A DNA stretch of 64,000 nt from Neobacillus soli NBRC 102451 (GTDB lineage: Bacteria > Bacillota > Bacilli > Bacillales > Cytobacillaceae). The notes beneath the pieces were generated by a model. That model was not told the DNA's origin and did no database searches. It saw only the letters and a program-made list of their open reading frames with translations. Both the position numbers and the translations under genes were made by a program. The stretch's first letter is position 1. Every line of letters starts with the position of its first letter. Of the stretch, positions 55,496-63,097 are shown in pieces. Location of the stretch: the NCBI RefSeq assembly GCF_001591665.1, contig NZ_BCVI01000042.1, forward strand, positions 62,001 to 126,000, given 5' to 3'.

Positions 55496-56896
55496 ATGCA
55501 AAAGCAAAAAACTATGGTACACCCCTATATCCCAAATATGGTGCCAGAAATTCAAGAAGAAATGTTACAAGAGATTGGTGTAAAAAGTATAGATGTCCTC
55601 TTTGATGGGATTCCACAAGAACTACATTACAGAGGAGAAATGAATATTCCAGATGGGCTTTCTGAATATGAATTGCGAAGACATATGGAAAATATTATGA
55701 ATAAAAATATTAGCGCAGGTGACAATTTAAATTTTTTAGGTGCAGGCTGCTGGCAGCATTTTATTCCTGCAGTGTGTGATGAAATCAACCAGCGCGCTGA
55801 ATTTTTAACTGCCTATGCTGGAGAACCTTATGAGGATCATGGGCGATTCCAAGCATTATATGAATATCAAAGTTTGGTTGCTGAGCTTGTTGATATGGAT
55901 GTAGTTAATGTTCCAACATTTGACTGGGCCCAAGCAGCAGCTACCTCCATCCGCATGGCTACAAGAATAACAGGTCGTAATGAGGTGCTTTTACCTAAAT
56001 TAATTTCACTAGATAAATTGAAAGTCATAAAAAATTATTGCTCGCCTCATATTACCTGTACATTAGTGGATTATGAGGATCAATCAGGGCAATTGAATCT
56101 TAAAGATTTGAAAGAGAAGATGTCTGAAAATATTGCCGCTGTCTATTTTGAAAATCCCTCCTTCTTAGGGTTTTTGGAAGAACATGGCGAGGAAATTTCG
56201 CAAATCGCGAAGGGACAGGGCGCAATTACGATTGTGGGTGTTGATCCGAGCTCATTAGGGGTAATAGAACCGCCGAGTCATTATGGAGCTGATATTGTAT
56301 GTGGTGAATTACAGCCATTGGGACTACACATGAGTTTTGGCGGCGGTCTGGCCGGTTTTATTGCCACGCATGATGATATTAAATATGTGCAAGAATATCC
56401 ATCTCGGCTATTTGGCATAGCTCCGACCGAGGTTGAGGGGGAGTATGGATTCGGAGATGTATATTATGATAGAACATCCTTTGCGGTTAGGGAAAAAGGG
56501 AAAGAATCTGTAGGAACACAAACGGCCTTATGGGGAATTACTGCCGGCGTATATCTTTCCTTATTAGGTCCAAAAGGCATGTATGAACTAGGTCAAACCG
56601 TCATTCAAAACGGTTTATATGCCAGAAAACAACTAGGGGAAATTAGTAACTTAAAGGCTTCACGATTTACTTCGAGTAGTTTCAAAGAGTTTGTTGTAGA
56701 TTTCAACAAGACTGGAAGAACAGTAAGTGAAATTAACGAATACTTACTTCAAAATGGTATTTTTGGAGGGAAGGATCTTTCGACAGATTTTCCAGAGCTC
56801 GGACAATGTGCATTATTCTGTATAACAGAGATTCACTTAAAAGAAGATATCGACAAACTGGTTTCTACTATTCAAGCATGCATAGAAAATAAATGA
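55496..56896 (+). CDS. Glycine dehydrogenase subunit 1 (GcvPA)-like protein
   Basis: 466 residues, about the canonical GcvPA length plus ~20. The fold landmarks are FLGAGCWQHFIPAV, ALYEYQSLVAELVDMDVVN, VDPSSLGVIEPPSHYGADIVCGELQPLG, SFGGGLAGFIA and a REKGKESVGTQTALWG block. Yet normal residues differ: canonical SMYDGGTALAEA is TFDWAQAAATSI here, and KATSNICTNQA is KESVGTQTALW. ATG 55496 has GGAGG 8 nt upstream; an ATG at 55481 overlaps that site. With the gene 26 bp downstream it should form the alpha-beta P-protein-like enzyme. No gcvT or gcvH is nearby. Confidence 0.85.
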   Translation: MQKQKTMVHPYIPNMVPEIQEEMLQEIGVKSIDVLFDGIPQELHYRGEMNIPDGLSEYELRRHMENIMNKNISAGDNLNFLGAGCWQHFIPAVCDEINQRAEFLTAYAGEPYEDHGRFQALYEYQSLVAELVDMDVVNVPTFDWAQAAATSIRMATRITGRNEVLLPKLISLDKLKVIKNYCSPHITCTLVDYEDQSGQLNLKDLKEKMSENIAAVYFENPSFLGFLEEHGEEISQIAKGQGAITIVGVDPSSLGVIEPPSHYGADIVCGELQPLGLHMSFGGGLAGFIATHDDIKYVQEYPSRLFGIAPTEVEGEYGFGDVYYDRTSFAVREKGKESVGTQTALWGITAGVYLSLLGPKGMYELGQTVIQNGLYARKQLGEISNLKASRFTSSSFKEFVVDFNKTGRTVSEINEYLLQNGIFGGKDLSTDFPELGQCALFCITEIHLKEDIDKLVSTIQACIENK

Positions 56897-56921
56897 ATTG
56901 TTATTGAAGGGATGCGAAAAG

Positions 56922-58499
56922 ATGAAAAAAATAAAAAGAGATAGAAGCGTTCGTGATTTTCATCAAGCAAAGTGGGATGAGCCTATTATCTTTGAACTTC
57001 ATCAACCGGGAGAAAGAGGCGTGTCAATAACTGCCGCTAATCCTGTGATTGTAAAAGCTGTAGGAAACGGTGTATCCAATCTTCCTTCACATTTAATAAG
57101 AAAACAAGCTCCAAAGCTTCCTGAAATAGCTCAAAATCGGGTGTTGCGCCATTATTTAAGGCTATCTCAAGAAACACTTGGTGCAGATTTTAATGTAGAA
57201 ATTGGTCAAGGTACATGTACAATGAAATACTCACCGAAAGTAAATGAGGAATTTGCGAAGTCTTCCAAAATGGCTTCTTTACATCCACTGCAAGACGATA
57301 GAACTGTTCAGGGGATGCTGGAGGTTATTTATCAATTAGATCTTTATATGAGAGAAATTTCAGGAATGGACTATTTTTCCTTCCAGCCGGGCAGTGGAAC
57401 GCAGTCATTATTTGCGATGGCATCCATTGTAAGGGCCTATCATGAAGCAAATGGTGAAGCAGACCAGCGGGATGAGATGATTACGACGATTTTTTCTCAT
57501 CCTTCTCAGGCAGCAACTGCGGCAGTAAAAGGGTATAAAATCATTACGCTTGATCCAGATGAAGATGGATTCCCGGACATAAACAAATTAAAAGCGGTTG
57601 TATCTGAAAGAACAGCAGGATTTGTTGTAGCGAACCCAGAAGATACGGGGATTTATAATCCGAAAATAAAAGAGTTTACAAAAATTGTCCGTGATGCAGG
57701 GGGGATTTGCTATTATGATCAAGCAAATGCTAATGGTCTTTTGGGGATAACGCGGGCAAAAGAAGCGGGTTTTGATATGTGCTTCTTTAACCTTCATAAA
57801 ACATTTTCAACCCCGCACGCCTGTGGTGGTCCTGCGACAGGTGCCCTTGGCGTCGTAGAAAGGCTTAAACAATTCCTGCCAGGTCCTATCGTTCGGCATG
57901 ATGCTGGATATTATTCATTAAATAATAATTTAACAAACAGTATTGGCAAGGTTCGATCCTTTCATGGTGTTCCCCAAACTGTAATACGTGCCTATGCATG
58001 GATCCGCACGTTGGGTGCAGAGGGCTTGAAAGCAGTTGCTGAGGTTGCTGTCTTAAACAACAACTACTTGTATCACAAAATATTAAAAATTAGAGGTGCG
58101 AGTGCTCCTTATATTAAAGGGAGTAGATTGGAACAAGTACGCTATAGTTGGGAACAACTAGCACGTGAAACCGGCGTGACGACAGAGGATGTACAGCGGA
58201 GGATGGCTGACTTTGCTCATCATTACTGGACGAGCCACCATCCATATGTTGTGCCAGAGCCATTTACACTTGAACCAACAGAATCATATTCTAAAGCTGA
58301 TTTAGATGAATACATTGCTTCACTAACACAAATTTCAAATGAAGCATATAACAACCCAGAAAAAGTAAAAAGCGCTCCGCATAATAGCTCCATTCACAGA
58401 GTAGATGAACAAGATTACTTTGATCATCCCGAAAAGTGGGCAATAACGTGGAGGTCTTATCTGAAAAAGGCACAAAAGGAAGTAGAAGTGAAAAACTAG
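56922..58499 (+). CDS. Glycine dehydrogenase subunit 2 (GcvPB)-like PLP enzyme
   Basis: 525 residues, longer than GcvPB (~490). The PLP Lys is K293 in FNLHKTFSTPHACGGPATGALGV, with the cofactor Asp in CYYDQANANG (~266) and LGADFNVEIGQGTCTMKYSPK preserved. Differences from canonical GcvPB are at the active site: AHGTNPAS is SHPSQAAT, the Gly-rich GGGGPGSGPVG is ACGGPATGALG, and LQPAAGAHGE is FQPGSGTQSL. PLP chemistry is therefore expected, but the amino-acid substrate or lipoyl-acceptor step is probably altered. ATG 56922 (GAAGGGATG site); last gene of the operon. The dispersed element acts as terminator after it. Confidence 0.85.
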   Translation: MKKIKRDRSVRDFHQAKWDEPIIFELHQPGERGVSITAANPVIVKAVGNGVSNLPSHLIRKQAPKLPEIAQNRVLRHYLRLSQETLGADFNVEIGQGTCTMKYSPKVNEEFAKSSKMASLHPLQDDRTVQGMLEVIYQLDLYMREISGMDYFSFQPGSGTQSLFAMASIVRAYHEANGEADQRDEMITTIFSHPSQAATAAVKGYKIITLDPDEDGFPDINKLKAVVSERTAGFVVANPEDTGIYNPKIKEFTKIVRDAGGICYYDQANANGLLGITRAKEAGFDMCFFNLHKTFSTPHACGGPATGALGVVERLKQFLPGPIVRHDAGYYSLNNNLTNSIGKVRSFHGVPQTVIRAYAWIRTLGAEGLKAVAEVAVLNNNYLYHKILKIRGASAPYIKGSRLEQVRYSWEQLARETGVTTEDVQRRMADFAHHYWTSHHPYVVPEPFTLEPTESYSKADLDEYIASLTQISNEAYNNPEKVKSAPHNSSIHRVDEQDYFDHPEKWAITWRSYLKKAQKEVEVKN

Positions 58500-58507
58500 A
58501 TCATAAA

Positions 58508-58544
58508 ACGTAAAGAGCGTGTCCCAGGGCACCTCATTTTACGT
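58508..58544. terminator. Hairpin after the GcvP-like operon
   Basis: ACGTAAA (58508-58514) pairs with TTTACGT (58538-58544) around GAGCGTGTCCC / GGGCACCTC. It is followed by A6, not T, so the downstream dispersed element supplies the real U run. The whole 331-bp gap to the next gene holds this hairpin, two dispersed-element copies and no gene. Confidence 0.65.
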
Positions 58545-58551
58545 AAAAAAG

Positions 58552-58606
58552 GGTGTCAAGTAACATGGTGGATAATTGTCCACGAGCCGTGACTGACACC
58601 TTTTTT
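58552..58606. repeat. Dispersed palindromic element, copy 9 (degenerate) with T run
   Basis: GGTGTCAAGTAACATGGTGG...TTGTCCACGAG...TGACTGACACC then TTTTTT. The outer arms GGTGTCA / TGACACC are intact, so it still forms a hairpin plus U run and probably terminates the GcvP-like operon. Confidence 0.8.
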
Positions 58607-58675
58607 CTATGCTATTTTTTTTTGTCATTTTTTTCGCCGAGTATTTGAATTTCTGGTGGTATCCGTGCACTTAAT

Positions 58676-58690
58676 TGGTGCCTGACACCA
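58676..58690. repeat. Dispersed palindromic element, copy 10 (half element)
   Basis: TGGTGCCTGACACCA. Read as codons it gives a false start (MVPDTS) in frame with the next gene. Confidence 0.85.
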
Positions 58691-58830
58691 GTTTTATTTT
58701 CTCACTAAGAGGTGGGCAAGTGCCTGTTGTAATAGAACCTCCCCTTATTCCACAAATTTCAGGTGGTGACAGGCATTGCCTTCATCGAGTATTGTTAGTA
58801 TATATTGACGAGCTGACTTGGGGGAACACG

Positions 58831-60519
58831 ATGTTTATGCTTAATCTTAGTACGCAAAAAAGACTGTTTATTATGTTTTTAGTGGTCGCGTTGATTCCGC
58901 TGTTAACATTGGGAGTTATCGCATATGATCAATCGTCTAAAGTGGTGAATGGAAAGCTGTCGAACTATAATCATTTCGCCGGAGAAAAGATTAAAACCCA
59001 GCTCGAGCAGATATTGGAGGATATGTATTATAGTGCTGCTGAAATAGAGCAGTATTTAGCAGATAATACATCGGTTAATTTGCAGCATCAACAGCCGCAA
59101 ACATATGAGGACTTCAAAGTGGTAAACAATTTGGAGAGGCTCTTGCAGGCCCATAAAAAGGCGAACATTCGTGGGATTTATGTCATAACTTCTTCAGATT
59201 TTTACTACGGAGACTATGATTTTAATGTGGAACAATTGAAAAAACAGGATATTTGGAAGCGGACCATTTGGAGTGGCGATTCGGAGATCGGGATTTACCA
59301 ACCGTCCTATTATAAAAACCATACATCCCATCATGTCCTTGGATTAATTGTTCCCTTGAAGTTCTCCTACGGCGTTTTAAACAATAGCTATCTATTAATT
59401 GAAACGGATATAGACGATTTATTTGACTTAATGACAGTATTGGAGAAGGACCTCCATTCTAGAATTACGATACGAAATGAACTAGGCCAACTGCTCTATC
59501 ATTCGAAAAGTGCCGAGGAAAATCAGAAGGACGACATCATTTGGAAGGAACACACTAGAATCAATAATTGGGAATTTGAAATTCGCATACCACGGGATAA
59601 GTTTTATCAATCTTCTCAAGTGATTTTTAAAATAGTTTCAATCGGGATATTGATTGCATTAATACTTGCCCTCATCCTTTCTTATGTCTTTTCCAGTCGG
59701 TTTACAAAAAGAATTTTGAAGCTGAAATTTGCCATTGATGAAGTAAGTAAGGGAATCATTGATACAAAGCTGTCCGTCGATACAAAGGATGAAATTGGGA
59801 AACTTGGCTTACACTTTAATCGGATGGTTGAAAAAATAAGACAATTAATGGAGGAAGTACGGGAGAAAGAAGCAACCAAGCGCGAGGCGGAAATGAAGGC
59901 GATTCATTACCAAATTAACCCGCATCTTCTGTTTAACACGTTAAATACCATTCAGTGGAAAGCTCGAATAGATGGGAATGAAGAGATTGGGAAAATGCTT
60001 CTGCATTTAACGAAGGTTCTAGAAGGCAATTTAAATTTCAATATGGAACTGATTTCTATAAAAGAAGAGTTACTGGCGATTCGGCATTTCTTTGCCATTC
60101 AAGAGTTAAGGTACGGACCGAACTTTACTGTTTCTGTGAATATGAACGAGAATCTTAAACAAGGGTTGATTCCAAGGATGACTTTACAGCCCATGCTCGA
60201 AAATATTTTTTTCCATGCTTTTGAGGATGGTACAGGAAATATTAATCTGGAATTTACAGAGAACAATGGATATTTTCAACTTGTCGTCATGGATAATGGA
60301 AAAGGAATATCAGAGGAAAAGCTAAAAACATTATTTACAAAGCCAAATGAGAAAGTACGGGGTGGAATTGGGCTTTACAATGTATATCAGAAGTTTTATA
60401 TCCATTATGGGAAGGACTTTTTAATCAATACTGATTCAGTGGTAGGTAAAGGGACAGCTATTACAATAACTTGGCCAATAAGGTGGGTGGAGGAATATGA
60501 TGAACATGGCAGCCATTAA
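58831..60519 (+). CDS. YesM-type sensor histidine kinase
   Basis: 562 residues. Membrane helix ~9-30, an extracellular dCache-like region (~31-275), second helix ~277-300, HAMP (~300-355), His_kinase with HYQINPHLLFNTLNTIQW (~His372) and HATPase_c (MLENIFFHAFED, DNGKGIS, GIGLYNVYQKF). I set the start at ATG 58831 (GGGGG upstream); the frame is open back to 58675, but that start lies inside a dispersed repeat and would add 52 unrelated residues before the first helix. It partners with the overlapping regulator and probably controls the sugar transporter downstream. Confidence 0.92.
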   Translation: MFMLNLSTQKRLFIMFLVVALIPLLTLGVIAYDQSSKVVNGKLSNYNHFAGEKIKTQLEQILEDMYYSAAEIEQYLADNTSVNLQHQQPQTYEDFKVVNNLERLLQAHKKANIRGIYVITSSDFYYGDYDFNVEQLKKQDIWKRTIWSGDSEIGIYQPSYYKNHTSHHVLGLIVPLKFSYGVLNNSYLLIETDIDDLFDLMTVLEKDLHSRITIRNELGQLLYHSKSAEENQKDDIIWKEHTRINNWEFEIRIPRDKFYQSSQVIFKIVSIGILIALILALILSYVFSSRFTKRILKLKFAIDEVSKGIIDTKLSVDTKDEIGKLGLHFNRMVEKIRQLMEEVREKEATKREAEMKAIHYQINPHLLFNTLNTIQWKARIDGNEEIGKMLLHLTKVLEGNLNFNMELISIKEELLAIRHFFAIQELRYGPNFTVSVNMNENLKQGLIPRMTLQPMLENIFFHAFEDGTGNINLEFTENNGYFQLVVMDNGKGISEEKLKTLFTKPNEKVRGGIGLYNVYQKFYIHYGKDFLINTDSVVGKGTAITITWPIRWVEEYDEHGSH

Positions 60520-61642
60520 AGTCTTAATCGTCGATGATGATACGATTGTTCGCCGGGGGTTGAGGGCAACAATTGATTGGGATAAGTTCGGTATGACCGT
60601 TGTGGCGGATGCCCCGAATGGAAAACGTGGCTGGGAGGAATTTTTGAACCATCACCCTGATATTGTCATTACCGATATCGTCATGCCGGAGGAGAATGGA
60701 CTAGAATTTTCTCGGAAAATAAAAGCCCATGCACCTGGTACGAAAATTCTCTTACTCAGTTGTCATCGGGATTTTGAGTATGCGCAGGAAGGGTTAAAGC
60801 TAGGCGCTTCCGGATATTTATTAAAAACGATATTTGATGATCAAGAACTAGAGCATTTTTTAACTGCTTTTCAAAAAGAAATTTTGGGAACACCGAAAAA
60901 AATGAATTCAGATTTTCCTGGATTCCAAGAACCCTTCCTATTATGGCTGAGCGGGTATAAAAATGACTTTGAACAAAGGTTGGACGAGCTGTTCAGGGAT
61001 AAATGGAGCTGGATGAATGATTCCTATTTTGCCTATTTCGTTCAGAATATGCCTCCAACCGGTCAGGAGATGTTTACTCAATCACCGAAATTCGTCCCTT
61101 TGACCTTTGGAACAAATTTGAGCTATTTCTTTATTGATGAGTCTTTTCACCAGGAATTTTTAGCCTATTTAACAGAAACAAAGGTGGTGCGACCGGATTT
61201 GAATTGGATTCATGCAGGCCCGTTATCCGGGAAGGAAGAATGGATGAAATCCGTGAGGGGGTTCCATCATGCCGAGCGTGAGGACGGGCACTTGCATCGT
61301 TATCCAATGGTGATTTTACATGCGGTGGAGTATATCGTAAGAAATTTGTCAAACCCTATGACAGTATCAGACATTGCTGAGGAAGTGGGCATGAGCAGGA
61401 GTCACTTAAGCACCTTATTTAAGAAAAAAATGGGCGGGAGTATCCATTCCTTCATTGAAAAGAAACGACTCCAGCTTTCTAAACAGTTATTAAAAGAATC
61501 CACTGTGAACATTCAGGAGATTGGTGAGCAGATTGGAATTCAAGATGCTAAGTATTTTAGTAAGTGGTTTAAACGGTGTACTGGTTTTCCCCCATCTTAT
61601 TATCGAATCCAACAAAAAGACGATGAGAAGCTAACAAAATGA
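60500..61642 (+). CDS. YesN-type response regulator, AraC output domain
   Basis: About 380 residues. Receiver domain with phospho-acceptor Asp in DIVITDIVMPEENG (~residue 55) and a C-terminal AraC domain (~280-378; SRSHLSTLFKKKMGGSIHSF and DAKYFSKWFKRCTGFPPSYY). It overlaps the kinase stop; ATG 60500 has GGAGG 7 nt upstream, and ATG 60497 and 60506 are alternatives. A terminator-like hairpin follows before the sugar-binding gene, its likely target. Confidence 0.9.
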   Translation: MNMAAIKVLIVDDDTIVRRGLRATIDWDKFGMTVVADAPNGKRGWEEFLNHHPDIVITDIVMPEENGLEFSRKIKAHAPGTKILLLSCHRDFEYAQEGLKLGASGYLLKTIFDDQELEHFLTAFQKEILGTPKKMNSDFPGFQEPFLLWLSGYKNDFEQRLDELFRDKWSWMNDSYFAYFVQNMPPTGQEMFTQSPKFVPLTFGTNLSYFFIDESFHQEFLAYLTETKVVRPDLNWIHAGPLSGKEEWMKSVRGFHHAEREDGHLHRYPMVILHAVEYIVRNLSNPMTVSDIAEEVGMSRSHLSTLFKKKMGGSIHSFIEKKRLQLSKQLLKESTVNIQEIGEQIGIQDAKYFSKWFKRCTGFPPSYYRIQQKDDEKLTK

Positions 61643-61699
61643 CGATAAAGAGAAAGAATAGTCCAAAAATACACGAATTTCAAAACAAATAGATGTGTT

Positions 61700-61750
61700 T
61701 AACCGCTTTCAGACAAGATAAAATGAAAGCGGTTATATTTTTAATAATTA
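61700..61750 (+). terminator. Terminator with cre-like arms between yesN and sugar-binding gene
   Basis: TAACCGCTTTC / GAAAGCGGTTA (11-bp stem, 24-nt loop) then TATTTTT. The right arm ATGAAAGCGGTTATA matches the cre consensus at all but one position, and the left arm is nearly a cre on the other strand. It may therefore be a terminator, a CcpA site, or both. Confidence 0.6.
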
Positions 61751-61773
61751 GAAAAAATGAAAAGAGGGGTCCT

Positions 61774-63030
61774 ATGAAGAAAAAGAATATGTGGTTTTCG
61801 CTGATTTTAGCAGTAGTTGTCCTTGTCATGAGTGCATGCAGTTCAAACAATGCATCTGTTGATGGGAAAAAGGATGGAAAAACTGTTCTACGCTTTGCGA
61901 CTTGGGATACAGGGGACACATTGAAAATTCAACAGGATATTGCTAAAGCCTTTGAAAAAGAAAATAAAGATGTAAAAGTGCAGGTAGAGGCTTACGGAGA
62001 TGGGTTTGATCAAAAAATCGCCGCTTCGTTTGGAGCAAAAAATCCCCCGGATGTTATGTATATGTGGGATTTCACTACTTATCATCAATCACTTGAACCA
62101 CTTGACTCATTTGCACAGAAAGATCCCGATATTAAAATGGACGATTTTTACGAAGGATTGTTTAACTATTCTAAAGTAGACGACAAGCTGTATGGAATGC
62201 CTGCCGGTTTCTCGACAATGGTTGTCTATTACAATAAAAAACTATTTGATGAGTACCAGATTTCTTATCCAAAAGAAGGCTGGACATGGGATGAATTTAG
62301 AGAGATTGCGAAAAAGTTAACAGATAAAAGCAAAAAACAATATGGGTTTGCCGTATCATCTGAGCCAGATACGTATGATCTGCAAGGATTGGTTTGGAGT
62401 AATGGCGGCAGCTTTATTAGCGAAGACGGAAAGAAAATTGATGGGGCAATGAATAGCCCGGAAACAGTTGAAGCACTGCAACTGTATGGTGATATGGTGA
62501 AAGACGGCATCGCTGTTTCAACCGGTGGGAAAAACCAACAAAGCGCAAGTGATATTTTCAAAGCAGGCAAGCTTGGGATGTTAATAAACGGAATTTGGCC
62601 GATTCAAGGATACAAAGATGCAAAAATTGATTTCGGAACAGCAATGACTCCATCATTCGGTTCTAAGCCGGTAAAAGGGTTAATCGCCTCCTCTTCGATT
62701 TCCATTGCGAAGGATTCAAAGCAAAAGGACTTAGCATGGAAGTTTGTGAAATTCTTTTCTTCTGAACAAGCAATTAAGATGAGAACAGCTGATTTACCTG
62801 TTCGTAAAAGTGTTGTTGAGGTAACAAAAGTTAACGAAGATCCATTATATAAGCCGTTTTATACGATGTTAGAACAAGCAACAAACACACCTGCATTTTT
62901 ACTAAATAAAAATTGGAATGAAGTAAACCGTAACCTGTCTGCTGCCATTAATGCGGCTATGCTTGGACAAGATGCGAAGCCATTGCTTGATAAAGCAGTG
63001 AAAGAATCGGAGAAATATATCGCGAAATAA
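61774..63030 (+). CDS. Carbohydrate ABC transporter substrate-binding lipoprotein (CUT1)
   Basis: 418 residues, SBP_bac_1 family. Lipoprotein signal with LVMSAC (Cys ~24), then TVLRFATWDTGDTLKIQQDIAKAFEKE, GAKNPPDVMYMWDF, LYGMPAGFSTMVVYYNKKLFDEY and FSSEQAIKMRTADLPVRKS. I chose ATG 61774 with GAGGGG upstream; an ATG 81 bases earlier lies inside the preceding terminator hairpin. A short hairpin plus T run separates it from the permease gene, allowing excess receptor. The sugar is unknown; YesM/YesN linkage usually goes with plant oligosaccharides. Confidence 0.92.
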   Translation: MKKKNMWFSLILAVVVLVMSACSSNNASVDGKKDGKTVLRFATWDTGDTLKIQQDIAKAFEKENKDVKVQVEAYGDGFDQKIAASFGAKNPPDVMYMWDFTTYHQSLEPLDSFAQKDPDIKMDDFYEGLFNYSKVDDKLYGMPAGFSTMVVYYNKKLFDEYQISYPKEGWTWDEFREIAKKLTDKSKKQYGFAVSSEPDTYDLQGLVWSNGGSFISEDGKKIDGAMNSPETVEALQLYGDMVKDGIAVSTGGKNQQSASDIFKAGKLGMLINGIWPIQGYKDAKIDFGTAMTPSFGSKPVKGLIASSSISIAKDSKQKDLAWKFVKFFSSEQAIKMRTADLPVRKSVVEVTKVNEDPLYKPFYTMLEQATNTPAFLLNKNWNEVNRNLSAAINAAMLGQDAKPLLDKAVKESEKYIAK

Positions 63031-63051
63031 AAAGTATGGGGGCTCTACATT

Positions 63052-63073
63052 CTAAAGCGGTGTAGAGCTTTTT
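63052..63073 (+). terminator. Intercistronic hairpin with T run
   Basis: GCTCTACA (63052-63059) and TGTAGAGC (63061-63068) would leave almost no loop if fully paired, so the real stem is probably the outer bases around TCTAAAGCGG-like sequence; TTTTT follows at 63069. Likely partial termination between binding-protein and permease genes. Confidence 0.55.
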
Positions 63074-63097
63074 AGAAAAAAGGAGAGGGAGGTATTT

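Noticed and set aside
58675-58830. Upstream extension of the YesM-like kinase to 58675
   Set aside because: The start codon lies in a dispersed repeat core (TGGTGCCTGACACCA), and the extra 52 residues precede the first membrane helix. ATG 58831 has a ribosome site.
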